64,000 nucleotides of DNA from positions 1 through 64,000 of the forward strand of contig NZ_ANHY01000015.1 of assembly GCF_000315795.1 (NCBI RefSeq), read 5' to 3'. The translations under genes and the position numbers were made by a program. The notes beneath the pieces are model-generated. The model was not told the origin of the DNA. It saw only the letters and a program-made list of their open reading frames with translations, and did not search any database. This DNA comes from Caenispirillum salinarum AK4 (lineage in GTDB: Bacteria > Pseudomonadota > Alphaproteobacteria > Rhodospirillales > Rhodospirillaceae). Positions 27,410 through 35,403 of this stretch are shown piece after piece. Positions within the stretch are counted from its first letter, which is position 1. Each line of letters starts with the position of its first letter.

Positions 27410-28371
27410 AGCACGCTGATCGCCACGCCCTCGGATGCCGGCAGCCCGACCACGGCCCACAGGGCGGCGGCTGCGCCCTCGCGCACGCCCCAGCCGCCCA
27501 CGGTGATGGGCACGGTCATGGACAACAGCACGATGGGCACGGCCGAGACCGCCAGCACCGGGTCCAGGGTGATGCCGATGGCCTTGCCGGCCAGGTAGAA
27601 GGTGCCGAGGAAACTCGCCACCACCGGCAGCGAATACAGCACATGCATGAGGAAGTGGCGCGGCCCGAACAGCACCCACCGCCCGTCGCGCAGAAACTGA
27701 AGGACGCGCCCCGGCTTGTCGCCCGTGCGGGCACCCGCATCCAGCCGGCGCAGCACCAGCATGGACGCCGCGACCACCACCGCCAGGCCCAGCGGCACCA
27801 GCGCGAACGCCCAGAGCGGCAGGGTGTCGCGGATGGTGCCCGGCAGCGTCAGCACGCCGACGATCGCCACCAGGACCAGCGTGATCTGGCCCGAGGCGCG
27901 CTCGAACAGCACCCCGCGCGCGGCGGCGCCCAGCCCCTCGGTATGGCGGCCGAGGCCGCTGTTCCTGCCGTTGCCGTTCGCCGCCCCGTTGTCGTTGCCG
28001 TTGCTGTTCCCGTTCCCGTTTCCGTTCCCGTTCCCACTGGCGCGGCCCTTGTCGCGCCAGGCGCGGACCAGGTCGCCGGGCACGCCGCCCGGCAGGGTCT
28101 GGTTGAGCAGCACCGCCAGGAAGTATTCCGGCACGGCGCGGTTCAGGCTCAGGTCGCCGCCGAACTGGCGCGTCATGTAGCGCCAGCGCAGGGCGGAGAA
28201 CACGTAGTGCGGCAGCGCGGCGGCCAGGGCGGCCACCAGCCACTCGGGCCGTACGCCCGCCAGCTTGTCGATGATGGCCCGGGTATCGAGGAAGTAGGCG
28301 ACGGTCCCCAGCACCGCCACGGTGGCGGTCAGGCGCAGGGCACCCAGAGCGCGTTTCCGGCCTTTGTCCAT
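27349..28371 (-). CDS. lysylphosphatidylglycerol-synthase TM-region / UPF0104 membrane protein
   Basis: 340 residues with about eight helices in the flippase-like domain shared with MprF. Landmarks are VRPEWLVAALAAALPHYVFS, LRWRYMTRQFG, FLAVLLNQTLPGGVPGDLVR, MTVPITVGGWGVREGAAAA and PASEGVAISVLYGVVILL. No synthase domain is attached. A Gly-Asn repeat (residues ~113-135) interrupts one loop and is coded by hexamer repeats. Proteins of this family are often linked to lipid or glycolipid translocation. It is the last gene of the minus-strand operon (18 bp after the methyltransferase). Confidence 0.85.
   Translation of the reverse strand: MDKGRKRALGALRLTATVAVLGTVAYFLDTRAIIDKLAGVRPEWLVAALAAALPHYVFSALRWRYMTRQFGGDLSLNRAVPEYFLAVLLNQTLPGGVPGDLVRAWRDKGRASGNGNGNGNGNSNGNDNGAANGNGRNSGLGRHTEGLGAAARGVLFERASGQITLVLVAIVGVLTLPGTIRDTLPLWAFALVPLGLAVVVAASMLVLRRLDAGARTGDKPGRVLQFLRDGRWVLFGPRHFLMHVLYSLPVVASFLGTFYLAGKAIGITLDPVLAVSAVPIVLLSMTVPITVGGWGVREGAAAALWAVVGLPASEGVAISVLYGVVILLSASPGALVLLRR
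27958..28036. repeat. hexanucleotide tandem repeat inside the flippase-like gene
   Basis: Degenerate units of six bases (GTTCCC, GTTGCC, GTTTCC on the + strand) encode a Gly-Asn-rich loop on the minus strand. Unit length is a multiple of three, so copy-number change alters loop length without shifting the frame. Confidence 0.75.
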
Positions 28372-28389
28372 GGTTGAAGCCGGTCCGCC

Positions 28390-29328
28390 TCAGGGATGCG
28401 CCAGAAGGTCGACGTGGCCGACGCGCAGGCGGCTGTGGCCGTCCTCGATGGCCTGCAGGCGGCGGTCGAGCCACTGGCTTACGCGCGGCTGCTTTTCCGG
28501 CGGCGCCAGCTCGGCCGCGGCGGCGGCGATGCCCCGTGCCATGGTGCGCTGGAAGCCCCGGGCGTCGGGTGCGGCGTCCCAGTCGCTGGGCTCGGTGGTC
28601 ACGCGGTAGCCGGCGGCGGTGAACAGGTCCGCCATCACCTGCGGCGCGTCGGGGCCCAGTGCCGGGCCGAAACCCTTGTCGCCGTGCTGGTGGCGATTGA
28701 ACAGGGACAGGATCTCATCGTCCATGGGATCGACGGGCGTCCACCGCATCTCGCCGTTGTAGGTCAGGGCGAAGTAGGCCAGCGCCCCGGCCGCCACGAT
28801 ACGGTCCACCAAGGTCTTCACCCACTCGCGCGAGACCAGGTCCATGAGTGCGGCGCTGGTCACCAGATCGCGGCCGGAGATGTCCAGGGAGGACACCGTC
28901 TCGGCCAGGTCCTGGACCTCCAGCACGATGCGGTAGCGAAAGTGGTCCTCCTCGCCATCCAGGCTCAGCACCGTCTCGTCGGCGTTCTCCCAGCGTTGGA
29001 CCAGGCCGCGGCCCTCGGCCCAGGGGCGGGTGCGGTGGGCCAGGTCGGACAGCAGGACCGGGTCGTTGTCGATGACGTGCCAGGTCTGGCGCGCATCCAG
29101 CGCCGGGGCCAGCGCGCGCAGGTTCGAGCCGGTGCCGCAGCCCAGGTCGACGATGGTCAGCGGGCGGCCCGTCGGCAGGCGCGAGGCCAGGCGGTGGACC
29201 AGCGCCACCGGGCGGGCCTCCAGGTCCAGGGGCTCGCGCAGGGACAGCCAGTCGGTGGAAAAGCCTCCCGACGGAGGCTCGGGCGCGGACGACGGCGCGG
29301 GCGTGTCGGCGGCGGCGGGAGCGGTCAT
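28390..29328 (-). CDS. class I SAM-dependent methyltransferase
   Basis: 312 residues. After a Pro/Ala leader and the segment FSTDWLSLREPLDLEARPVA comes the Rossmann motif I TIVDLGCGTGSNLRALAPAL, an acidic motif II (WHVIDNDPVLL), and DISGRDLVTSAALMDLVS for the later strands. The target is unknown; the long N-terminal stretch before the SAM fold and NGEMRWTPVDPMDDEILSLF resemble small-molecule rather than nucleic-acid enzymes. Its ATG overlaps the stop of the glycosyltransferase gene (ATGA type), showing tight coupling. Confidence 0.88.
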   Translation of the reverse strand: MTAPAAADTPAPSSAPEPPSGGFSTDWLSLREPLDLEARPVALVHRLASRLPTGRPLTIVDLGCGTGSNLRALAPALDARQTWHVIDNDPVLLSDLAHRTRPWAEGRGLVQRWENADETVLSLDGEEDHFRYRIVLEVQDLAETVSSLDISGRDLVTSAALMDLVSREWVKTLVDRIVAAGALAYFALTYNGEMRWTPVDPMDDEILSLFNRHQHGDKGFGPALGPDAPQVMADLFTAAGYRVTTEPSDWDAAPDARGFQRTMARGIAAAAAELAPPEKQPRVSQWLDRRLQAIEDGHSRLRVGHVDLLAHP

Positions 29329-30377
29329 GGGGAAACCTCCAGGGCGGCGGCGAAGCGGTCGGCGGTGGCGGTCCAGTCGGGCAGGGCGTCGCGGGCGGCC
29401 AGCGCGCTCTCGCGGAGGCGCCGGCGCAGGGCGGCGTCATCCATGACGCGGGCGAGAGCCTGTCCCAGCGCCACGGCATCGGCCGGCGGCACCAGCAGCC
29501 CGGCGCCTTCGGGCACGGTGTCGGGAATGGCGCCGCCGGTGGTGGAGACGATGGGCAGCCCGCGGGCCAGCGCCTCGGTCAGCACCATGCCGAAGCCCTC
29601 GTAGTGGGAGGCCAGCACGAAGACGTTGGCCGCGGCGTAGGCCCGGTCCAGACGCTCGGGCGGCAGGGCGCCCGTCAGCGTCACCCGGTCGTCCAGACCG
29701 CGCGCGGCGATCAGGTCGCGCAGGGCCTGGGCCGTGGCAGGATCATGCTCGCCGGGGCCGGCGATGGTCAGGTGCCAGGGTCGGCCGGCGAGCGGGGCCA
29801 GGGCCTCGATGAGCACGTCGTGGCCCTTGCGCGGGATCAGCGAGCCGACGCTCAGCAAGGCCGGCCCCTCCGTTCCCTCGCCGCAGCCGGGCGCCGCCTC
29901 GGCGCGGTCGGTGCCGGGGACGACGACGGTACAGGCGTCGGCCGGCACACCAAAATCGCGCACCAGACTGTCGCGCGTGGCGGGGCTGGTGACGATGACG
30001 TGGCGGGCGGCCTTCAGCGCCACCGTCTCGCTGGTGCGCAGGCGGGCGGCGGCGGCGGCCGAAAGGCCGGTCTCCAGCGCCAGAGGGTGGTGCACCAGGG
30101 CCACCAGCCGCAGCCGGCCGGCGTGGGCGGTGGCTGCCTCGGGCATGGCGCCGAAGGCCAGGCCGTCGACAACCACCAGCGCGCCGTCGGGCAGCGACGC
30201 CAGAAGATCGTCGGCGGCCTTCAAATCGGCGGCGTCGGGCGTCGGGAAGCGGTCGGGAAGCTCGTGCACCTCCACCGCCATGCCGCGCGCCCGCAGGCCC
30301 TCGACCACGCGCCGGTCATAGATGGTGCCGCCGGTCTGGCGGTCGATGTTGCCGGGCAGGACGAAATGCAGGGTCAT
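29325..30377 (-). CDS. family 4 glycosyltransferase
   Basis: 350 residues of GT-B fold. The N-terminal part has [20 protein letters not shown] and [14 protein letters not shown]. The C-terminal donor-binding half carries [31 protein letters not shown], the EX7E motif in [20 protein letters not shown], and [16 protein letters not shown]. It should transfer a sugar from a nucleotide donor; the acceptor is unknown. No signal or membrane segment is present. It overlaps both neighbours by 4 bp and so sits inside one operon. Confidence 0.9.
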   Translation of the reverse strand: MTLHFVLPGNIDRQTGGTIYDRRVVEGLRARGMAVEVHELPDRFPTPDAADLKAADDLLASLPDGALVVVDGLAFGAMPEAATAHAGRLRLVALVHHPLALETGLSAAAAARLRTSETVALKAARHVIVTSPATRDSLVRDFGVPADACTVVVPGTDRAEAAPGCGEGTEGPALLSVGSLIPRKGHDVLIEALAPLAGRPWHLTIAGPGEHDPATAQALRDLIAARGLDDRVTLTGALPPERLDRAYAAANVFVLASHYEGFGMVLTEALARGLPIVSTTGGAIPDTVPEGAGLLVPPADAVALGQALARVMDDAALRRRLRESALAARDALPDWTATADRFAAALEVSP

Positions 30378-30802
30378 CGGGCCTCCGCGCCCGAGGCCGC
30401 GCCGTTCAGCGGACCTTCGAAGGCGGCCCAGGCGACGTGGCTTTCGTGCAGCGTGACCTTCATGCCCGTCAGCCCTTCCGCATTGGCGCCCAGGGCGCCG
30501 TCGTGGACGTGGCGGGCGATGCGCTCGAACACCGCACCCGCCAGGAATTCGGTGGTGGTGTTCTGCCCCGCAAAGGCGGGCTCGTCGTCGAGGTTGCGGA
30601 AGTTCAGCTCCGACAGGACGTCCTTCAGCAGCGCGTGCGCGGCGCCGATGTCGACCACCACCCCGTCCGGGTCCAGGCGCGGGCGGCGGAATTCCAGGTC
30701 CACCGTGTAGGTGGCGCCGTGCAGGGCCTGCGCGGGGCCGAAGGTCTCGCCGGTGAAGCTGTGGGCGATCATGAAATGGTCGCGAACGGTGACGCTGTAC
30801 AT
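30374..30802 (-). CDS. degenerate 6-pyruvoyl-tetrahydropterin-synthase-like (QueD-fold) protein
   Basis: 142 residues of the T-fold PTPS/6-carboxytetrahydropterin synthase family. The first zinc His is kept (FMIAHSF, His14), and so is the second (His28), but the usual HGH is HGA (Ala30). The catalytic Cys before that motif is missing (GPAQALHG), and the canonical LDH motif reads differently ([12 protein letters not shown]). TTTEFLA and the late Glu (TLHESHVAW) are present. It therefore should not be a normal QueD and may catalyse another reaction or only bind a pterin-like ligand. ATG 30802 starts 29 bp after the dehydrogenase stop; its end overlaps the glycosyltransferase start. Confidence 0.82.
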   Translation of the reverse strand: MYSVTVRDHFMIAHSFTGETFGPAQALHGATYTVDLEFRRPRLDPDGVVVDIGAAHALLKDVLSELNFRNLDDEPAFAGQNTTTEFLAGAVFERIARHVHDGALGANAEGLTGMKVTLHESHVAWAAFEGPLNGAASGAEAR

Positions 30803-30831
30803 CGGCGTCGCGGTCTCCTGTGGTTGTGCGG

Positions 30832-31824
30832 TCAGTCGTAGACGATGCGGTGGCAGAGCACGCCCGACCCGGGCGCGGTGAGGCGCGGCATGACGTCCGG
30901 CATCTCGGAAAACCGGCTCTCGCCCGTGATCAACGCCTCCAGGGCCGGATCGGTCAGCAACTCCAGCGCCGTCGCCATGCGCTGGGCGTGGGTGCGGCGG
31001 GCGCGGCGCGCCGGCGAGACGCCGCCCACCTGGCTGCTGACCAGGCGCAGGCGGCGGCTGTGGAAGGCCTCGCCCAGCGGCAGGGGCACGACGGCATCGC
31101 CGTACCACGACAGGCAGAGCACCGTCGCCTCGTATCCCGTCAGCCCCAGCGCCGTCGCCAGGGCCTCGGGCGCGCCGGAGGCCTCCACCACCAGGTCGGC
31201 GTCGGCGGGCGCCTCGGCCGGTGCGGCGAAGTCCAGGCCGAGCGCCGCCGCCAGGCCGGCGCGGGCCGGGTCTATGTCGCAGAGCGTGACGCGGGTGCCC
31301 GGGATGCGGGCGCCGAGCCATGCCGTCAGCGCCCCGACCACGCCCGCGCCCAGCACGACGATGCGGTCGCCCACCCGCGGGCCGGCGTCCCACAGGCCGT
31401 TGACGGCGGTTTCCATGTTGGCGCCCAGTACCGCGCGCGCTGGCGGCAGCCCGTCGGGCAGGGGCACCAGCATGGCGGCGGGGGCGACATAGCGGTCCTG
31501 GTGCGGATGCAGGCAGAAGACGCTCCGGCCCGCCAGATCGGGCGGGCCTTGGTCCACACGTCCGACCGAAGCGTATCCATATTTGACGGGACAGTGAAAG
31601 TCGCCCACCTGAAGCGGCGCGCGCATGGACTGCCACTGGCTTTCCGGCACCCGGCCGTGGAACACCAGGCTTTCCGTCCCGCGGCTGACGCCCGAATACA
31701 GGGCCGTCACCAGCGCCTCGTCCGGGCGGGGCGCGGCCAGGGGCTCGCGCCGCAGTTCGCCGCGGCCGGGGGCGACGGTCCAGAAGGCGGTGCTGTGGCT
31801 CGGGTCGGTGGGCATCGGGTCCAT
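30832..31824 (-). CDS. MDR-family (zinc-type) dehydrogenase
   Basis: About 330 residues from ATG 31824 (ATG 31815 is possible; neither has a clear ribosome-binding site). The GroES-like part has [20 protein letters not shown] and [15 protein letters not shown], close in style to the BchC-like branch of medium-chain dehydrogenases. The NAD(P) motif is [15 protein letters not shown]. The Cys usually found in CGxC/GSD zinc ligands is replaced (SGVSRGTE), so catalytic zinc may be absent. It is the first gene of the minus-strand operon with the PTPS-like, glycosyltransferase, methyltransferase and flippase-like genes. It probably oxidises or reduces a sugar-alcohol intermediate. Confidence 0.85.
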   Translation of the reverse strand: MDPMPTDPSHSTAFWTVAPGRGELRREPLAAPRPDEALVTALYSGVSRGTESLVFHGRVPESQWQSMRAPLQVGDFHCPVKYGYASVGRVDQGPPDLAGRSVFCLHPHQDRYVAPAAMLVPLPDGLPPARAVLGANMETAVNGLWDAGPRVGDRIVVLGAGVVGALTAWLGARIPGTRVTLCDIDPARAGLAAALGLDFAAPAEAPADADLVVEASGAPEALATALGLTGYEATVLCLSWYGDAVVPLPLGEAFHSRRLRLVSSQVGGVSPARRARRTHAQRMATALELLTDPALEALITGESRFSEMPDVMPRLTAPGSGVLCHRIVYD

Positions 31825-31895
31825 CAGGGTAGAGGAGGGATCGGGAGCATGTCGAGTTTCTACGCGCCGACACCGGCGTTCGGAGCACCGCAACC

Positions 31896-32615
31896 ATGAG
31901 CGCCACCGTCCGCGACGTCCTGTGGCACCTGGCGGCAGGGTTCGTCCTGCTGGCGGTGCTGCTGGCCATGCCGACGGCGGCGCTGGACCTGCCGGTGCGC
32001 TTTCCGGTCACCGGTGTGGCGGTCTATCTGGCAGCGGTGCCGCTGATTCTGGCCGTGCTGCCTGACCACCTGCCCGGCGACCGCTTCGGCCCCGCCAATG
32101 CGGTGACGCTGGTGCGCCTGTCCGCGACCGCGGTGCTGTCGGCGGCCCTGGCCCTGACGCCGGGGGAACTGGCGGACGCGCGGCTGGAGTGGTTCCTGGC
32201 GGTGCTGGCGTTCGGCGCCTTCATCCTGGACGGCGTGGACGGCTGGATCGCCCGGCGGGCGGGCGTCGACAGCGCGTTCGGCGCCCGCTTCGACATGGAA
32301 CTCGACGCCTTCGTCACCCTGGTCCTGGCGGCGCTGGTGTGGCGCCTGGACATGGCCGGAGCCTGGGTGCTGGCGGCCGGCATGCTGCGCTATGCCTTCA
32401 TCGCCGCGGCTGCCCTCTGGCCGTTGCTCAAGGCCGACCTGCCGCCCAGCAACCGCCGCCGCTTCGCCTGCGCGCTGATGGTCGGCACGCTGTCGGCGGT
32501 CATCGCGCCGGCGATCCCGGCGGCGGTCTCCGTGCCCGCCGTGGCGGGGGTGCTGGCCTTTCTGGCGTGGTCGTTCGCGGCGGATGTGGCGTGGCTCCTC
32601 AGGCACAAGCGATGA
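31896..32615 (+). CDS. CDP-alcohol phosphatidyltransferase family membrane protein
   Basis: 239 residues, about six to seven membrane helices. The family motif DG-x2-AR-x8-G-x3-D-x3-D is complete in the segment starting [15 protein letters not shown]. It should join a CDP-activated lipid or polyol to an alcohol acceptor. It is transcribed divergently from the dehydrogenase with 71 bp between starts, so one control region can serve both. The other genes here suggest an unusual phospholipid or glycolipid head group rather than a housekeeping phospholipid, since pssA lies elsewhere. Confidence 0.88.
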   Translation: MSATVRDVLWHLAAGFVLLAVLLAMPTAALDLPVRFPVTGVAVYLAAVPLILAVLPDHLPGDRFGPANAVTLVRLSATAVLSAALALTPGELADARLEWFLAVLAFGAFILDGVDGWIARRAGVDSAFGARFDMELDAFVTLVLAALVWRLDMAGAWVLAAGMLRYAFIAAAALWPLLKADLPPSNRRRFACALMVGTLSAVIAPAIPAAVSVPAVAGVLAFLAWSFAADVAWLLRHKR

Positions 32616-32621
32616 GCGCGG

Positions 32622-32653
32622 CAGAAAAACGGCCGGGCGTAGCGGCCCGGCCG
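32622..32653 (-). terminator. terminator of the small membrane protein gene
   Basis: Perfect 9-bp stem CGGCCGGGC / GCCCGGCCG (32630-32638, 32645-32653); reading the minus strand it is followed by GTTTTTC. It also lies just past the end of the phosphatidyltransferase gene. Confidence 0.85.
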
Positions 32654-32677
32654 TGACGTCTGGCGCGCGGACGGGGG

Positions 32678-32959
32678 TCAGCGCGATGGCGCGTGGTGGT
32701 TGGTGCCGTTGCGCTCCCCGGTGTTGGTGCCGGTGCGGCGCTTGGTCATGACCATGTAGACCAGCCAGCCCAGGCCGGTGATCACCAGGAAGGCCGCCGT
32801 CGCGATATCGGCCAGGGCGATGATGTCGTGACCCACGTGGCGCTCGGCGATGGGGCCGCCGATCATGATGAACAGGCCGCCGACGATGGCCAGTCCGACC
32901 CAGATCTTGAACAGCATGCGACGGGTCTTGCCGTCGGACTTCGGGGTGTTGGCAACCAT
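32678..32959 (-). CDS. small two-helix membrane protein of unknown function
   Basis: 93 residues. Basic N terminus (KSDGKTRRMLFK), then two membrane helices (IWVGLAIVGGLFIMIGGPIA and IATAAFLVITGLGWLVYMVM) and a polar Asn/Thr/Arg tail. No family is recognised. A strong terminator follows it, and it appears to be a single-gene unit between the lipid-like cluster and the SDR gene. Confidence 0.75.
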   Translation of the reverse strand: MVANTPKSDGKTRRMLFKIWVGLAIVGGLFIMIGGPIAERHVGHDIIALADIATAAFLVITGLGWLVYMVMTKRRTGTNTGERNGTNHHAPSR

Positions 32960-33054
32960 GGAACTTCTCCGTCCGGTTGTGCCGGTGCGGCGTGTCGACC
33001 GCTTGCGTGAATCACGCTACGCAGGCCCGTCTGGTTGCGGATCGGTGCCCCGGC

Positions 33055-33924
33055 TCAGGTGTTGACCACCTCGCCGCCGTTGGGATGCAGCACCTGCCCG
33101 GTCATGAAGGCGGCATCGCCGGAGGCCAGGAAGATGTAGCTGGGCGCCACCTCGTCGGGCTCGCCGGGCCGGCCCATGGCGGTCTTCTCGCCGAAGTGCT
33201 GCAGGTGGTCGGGGTCGAAGCTGGCGGGGATCAGCGGCGTCCACACAGGCCCCGGCGCCACGCCGTTCACCCGGATGCCGTCGTCGGCGACGTTTTTGGC
33301 CAGCGACCGCGTCAGGGCGGTGATGGCGCCCTTGGTCGCCGCGTAGTCGATCAGGTGGCCGGAGCCGCGGTAGGCGGTGATGGAGGTGGAATTGATGATC
33401 GACGGCCGCCGCCCCGCCTTGGCGCTCTCGCGCAGGGCGGGCAGGGCGGCTTTGATGATGTCGAACATGCTGATGACGTTGGTGTGGAACGTGCGCTCCA
33501 CCTGCTCGCGCGTGATTTCGTCGAAGCTGCCCACCGAGTGCTGCTCGCCGGCGTTGTTGACCAGGATGTCCAGGCCCCCCAGCGCCGCGATGGCCTCGTT
33601 CACCAACTCGTGGCAGAAGGCTTCCGCGCCGATGTCGCCGGCCTTCAGGTGGCAGGCGCGGCCCGTCTCGCGCACCAGCCGGGCGGTTTCCTCGGCGTCG
33701 GCGTGCTCCTCCTTGTAGGCGATGAAGACGTCGGCGCCTTCCTTGGCGAATCCGATGGCCGTGGCGCGACCGATGCCGCTGTCGCCGCCGGTGACCAGCG
33801 CGCGCATGCCGTCGAGCTTGCCGGCGCCCTTGTAGCCGGCCATTTCGGCGCGCGGCTTGGGCGTCATCTTGTCGCGGGTGCCCGGTTGGTCCTGCTGCTG
33901 CTTGGGAAGCGGCGTTTCTGCCAT
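33055..33924 (-). CDS. SDR family oxidoreductase (YghA/glucose-dehydrogenase-like)
   Basis: 289 residues. A ~35-residue polar leader (PLPKQQQDQPGTRDKMTPKP) precedes the fold: ALVTGGDSGIGRATAIGFAK (cofactor site), ILVNNAGEQH, Ser in INSTSITAYRG, and Tyr-x3-Lys in IDYAATKGAI; the end (FMTGQVLHPNGGEVVNT) is complete. The long leader with a PKP motif is typical of stress-associated SDRs such as YghA and YhdF. ATG 33924 is preceded by GAGAGG. The substrate is unknown. Confidence 0.9.
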   Translation of the reverse strand: MAETPLPKQQQDQPGTRDKMTPKPRAEMAGYKGAGKLDGMRALVTGGDSGIGRATAIGFAKEGADVFIAYKEEHADAEETARLVRETGRACHLKAGDIGAEAFCHELVNEAIAALGGLDILVNNAGEQHSVGSFDEITREQVERTFHTNVISMFDIIKAALPALRESAKAGRRPSIINSTSITAYRGSGHLIDYAATKGAITALTRSLAKNVADDGIRVNGVAPGPVWTPLIPASFDPDHLQHFGEKTAMGRPGEPDEVAPSYIFLASGDAAFMTGQVLHPNGGEVVNT

Positions 33925-34068
33925 GACGGAAGGCCTCTCGCTTGGATGGGAGCGGGATGGGGCTTTCCGGCGCAACGTTGCTGCCGAGACTGCCGTTGCG
34001 CGGCGGCAACCAGCGGCGGAAAAGGCGCGTTCGGGCTCTACCCGGACATCCTTGGACGTCACCAGTTG

Positions 34069-34644
34069 ATGGAAGCAATCTACGACAAGCTCCAGACCCA
34101 TCTGACCCTGGGCGAGATCGCCGCGCGCCTGGGCATCGCCATCGTCTTCGGCGGCCTTTTGGGGCTGAACCGCGAATGGCTGCACAAGCCGGCGGGCCTG
34201 CGCACCCACATTCTGGTGGCGCTGGCCTCGGCGACCTTCGCCGTGCTGGCGCGCGAGTTGTTCCTGGACGCGGTGGACGAGGGCGGCCGACCCGACCCCG
34301 TGCGCGTGGTGGAAGCCGTGGTGACCGGCGTGGCGTTCCTGGGCGCCGGCACGATCATCCAGCAGAGCGGCAGCGTCGAGGGCATGACCACCGGCGCCTC
34401 CATCTGGTTGGCGGGCGCCATCGGCGTGGCGGCGGGCTCCGGTCACTTCGTGGTGGCCGGCATGACCACCCTGATGGGGCTGGTCGTGCTGATCCTGGTC
34501 AATGAACTGGAGCGCCGCGTCATCCGGCCCCTGAGCAGACGCACGCCAGAGGGGCGCCGCGCGCTTGAGAAGAAACGACGGCGCGAGGAAGCCTACGACA
34601 AGGACGGCGCCAAGAGCACCTTCCCGCTCAGGCCCAAGGAATAA
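34069..34644 (+). CDS. MgtC/SapB-family membrane protein
   Basis: 191 residues. The MgtC domain has about five helices: LGIAIVFGGLLGLNREW (with the conserved Arg-Glu), KPAGLRTHILVALASATFAV, VVEAVVTGVAFLGAGTII, MTTGASIWLAGAIGVAAGSG, and FVVAGMTTLMGLVVLILV. The C terminus is a basic polar tail. Homologues modulate ATP synthase or magnesium stress, though most are uncharacterised. ATG 34069 gives the usual start; a frame extending far upstream is a shadow. The upstream 144 bp separate it from the divergent SDR. Confidence 0.87.
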   Translation: MEAIYDKLQTHLTLGEIAARLGIAIVFGGLLGLNREWLHKPAGLRTHILVALASATFAVLARELFLDAVDEGGRPDPVRVVEAVVTGVAFLGAGTIIQQSGSVEGMTTGASIWLAGAIGVAAGSGHFVVAGMTTLMGLVVLILVNELERRVIRPLSRRTPEGRRALEKKRRREEAYDKDGAKSTFPLRPKE

Positions 34645-35005
34645 AGCCACTGTTGTGGTGGCGTCGAAATGCCACGAAAAATTGAACGGCCGCGAGAACG
34701 GGCCGTCCTTGCGCCGCGTAGGTGCGGTGAAGGGTCCTGTTGCTTCCCTGCTCGGACGCTTCCTCCAGCCCCTGTCATCCCCCCCCAGGGGCTCCCTCCC
34801 TGTACCTGAGCCCGGGCGCTTCCGTCGTGGAGCGTCCGGGTTTTTTTCGTCCGCCCGACCCCTGGTGATGGTCCGGCTTCTGTCCTTGGCCGTAAACGGT
34901 CATGCAACAGCCAATTCGGCTCGGCCGTTGGTCAGGCAAAAGAGGGCGCAAGAGGCCGGCCAAGGCTCGGCGCCCCGGGATTTGACGAAGACGGAGGCAC
35001 TTCTC
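34645..35005. other. intergenic region between the mgtC-like gene and the 57-aa gene
   Basis: No protein gene is seen. A small hairpin (GTGGC ... GCCAC, about 34657-34677) and a strong terminator at 34811-34847 lie here. The 130 bases before the terminator could be a long 3' UTR or a small RNA; I recognise no known RNA family. Confidence 0.5.
34811..34847 (+). terminator. intrinsic terminator downstream of the mgtC-like gene
   Basis: 10-bp stem CCCGGGCGCT / AGCGTCCGGG with one G-T pair, then eight T (34840-34847). It lies 167 bp after the mgtC-like stop. Confidence 0.85.
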
Positions 35006-35179
35006 ATGAATACGCGCGATTATTCCGCCCTTCTGACCCGCATCGGCCGCCTTGAGCGCCGCGTCACCAAGCCCGACAGCGACCGGGCACTGGAGCTTTA
35101 CACCCTCAAGGCCGCGGCCATCGCCGTCGCCGAGGGGCACGCCAAGCCGGGCGAGATCGACCTGGGCGACCGCCTGTAG
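35006..35179 (+). CDS. small protein of unknown function (57 aa)
   Basis: 57 residues from ATG 35006, with GGAGG 7 bases upstream. It is highly charged and helical (SALLTRIGRLERRVTKPDSD, LELYTLKAAAIAVAEGHAKP) and ends GEIDLGDRL. A perfect 12-bp hairpin terminator follows 24 bp after the stop, so it is a compact single-gene unit. It might be a small regulatory or chaperone-like protein, but no family is recognised. Confidence 0.7.
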   Translation: MNTRDYSALLTRIGRLERRVTKPDSDRALELYTLKAAAIAVAEGHAKPGEIDLGDRL

Positions 35180-35203
35180 ACGACATTTCCTGCCCGTCGC
35201 GGA

Positions 35204-35233
35204 ACGGCCGCCGGATTTTCCGGCGGCCGTTTT
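35204..35233 (+). terminator. terminator of the 57-aa gene
   Basis: Perfect 12-bp stem ACGGCCGCCGGA / TCCGGCGGCCGT with a TTT loop, followed by TTTT. Confidence 0.92.
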
Positions 35234-35316
35234 CGTGTCTGCACCCCCAAATGGCTTGAGAGCCTGCGAAAAGACCGGCGCGGTGCTGTGAAATATTCGT
35301 GTCCGCCTCGGCTTGG

Positions 35317-35341
35317 GGAACGGGGGGACCGCGGCGCCGTT
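35317..35341 (+). promoter_or_regulatory. EcfG-type (general stress sigma factor) promoter
   Basis: GGAAC at 35317-35321, a 16-bp spacer, then CGTT at 35338-35341, an exact match to the alphaproteobacterial EcfG consensus. It lies 62 bp before the PRC-barrel gene start. Confidence 0.75.
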
Positions 35342-35403
35342 GATTCGGTGAATTCTGGAGCGGGGCAAGTCCGCTTTCCGCAGACACTCAGGAGGACCGA
35401 CCC

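Noticed and set aside
27958-28036. Possible CRISPR-like array of short repeats
   Set aside because: Units are contiguous hexamers inside a coding region with no spacers.
32977-34644. Long + strand frame ending in the MgtC-like protein
   Set aside because: Residues before ATG 34069 are antisense to the SDR gene and have no domain; MgtC begins at 34069.
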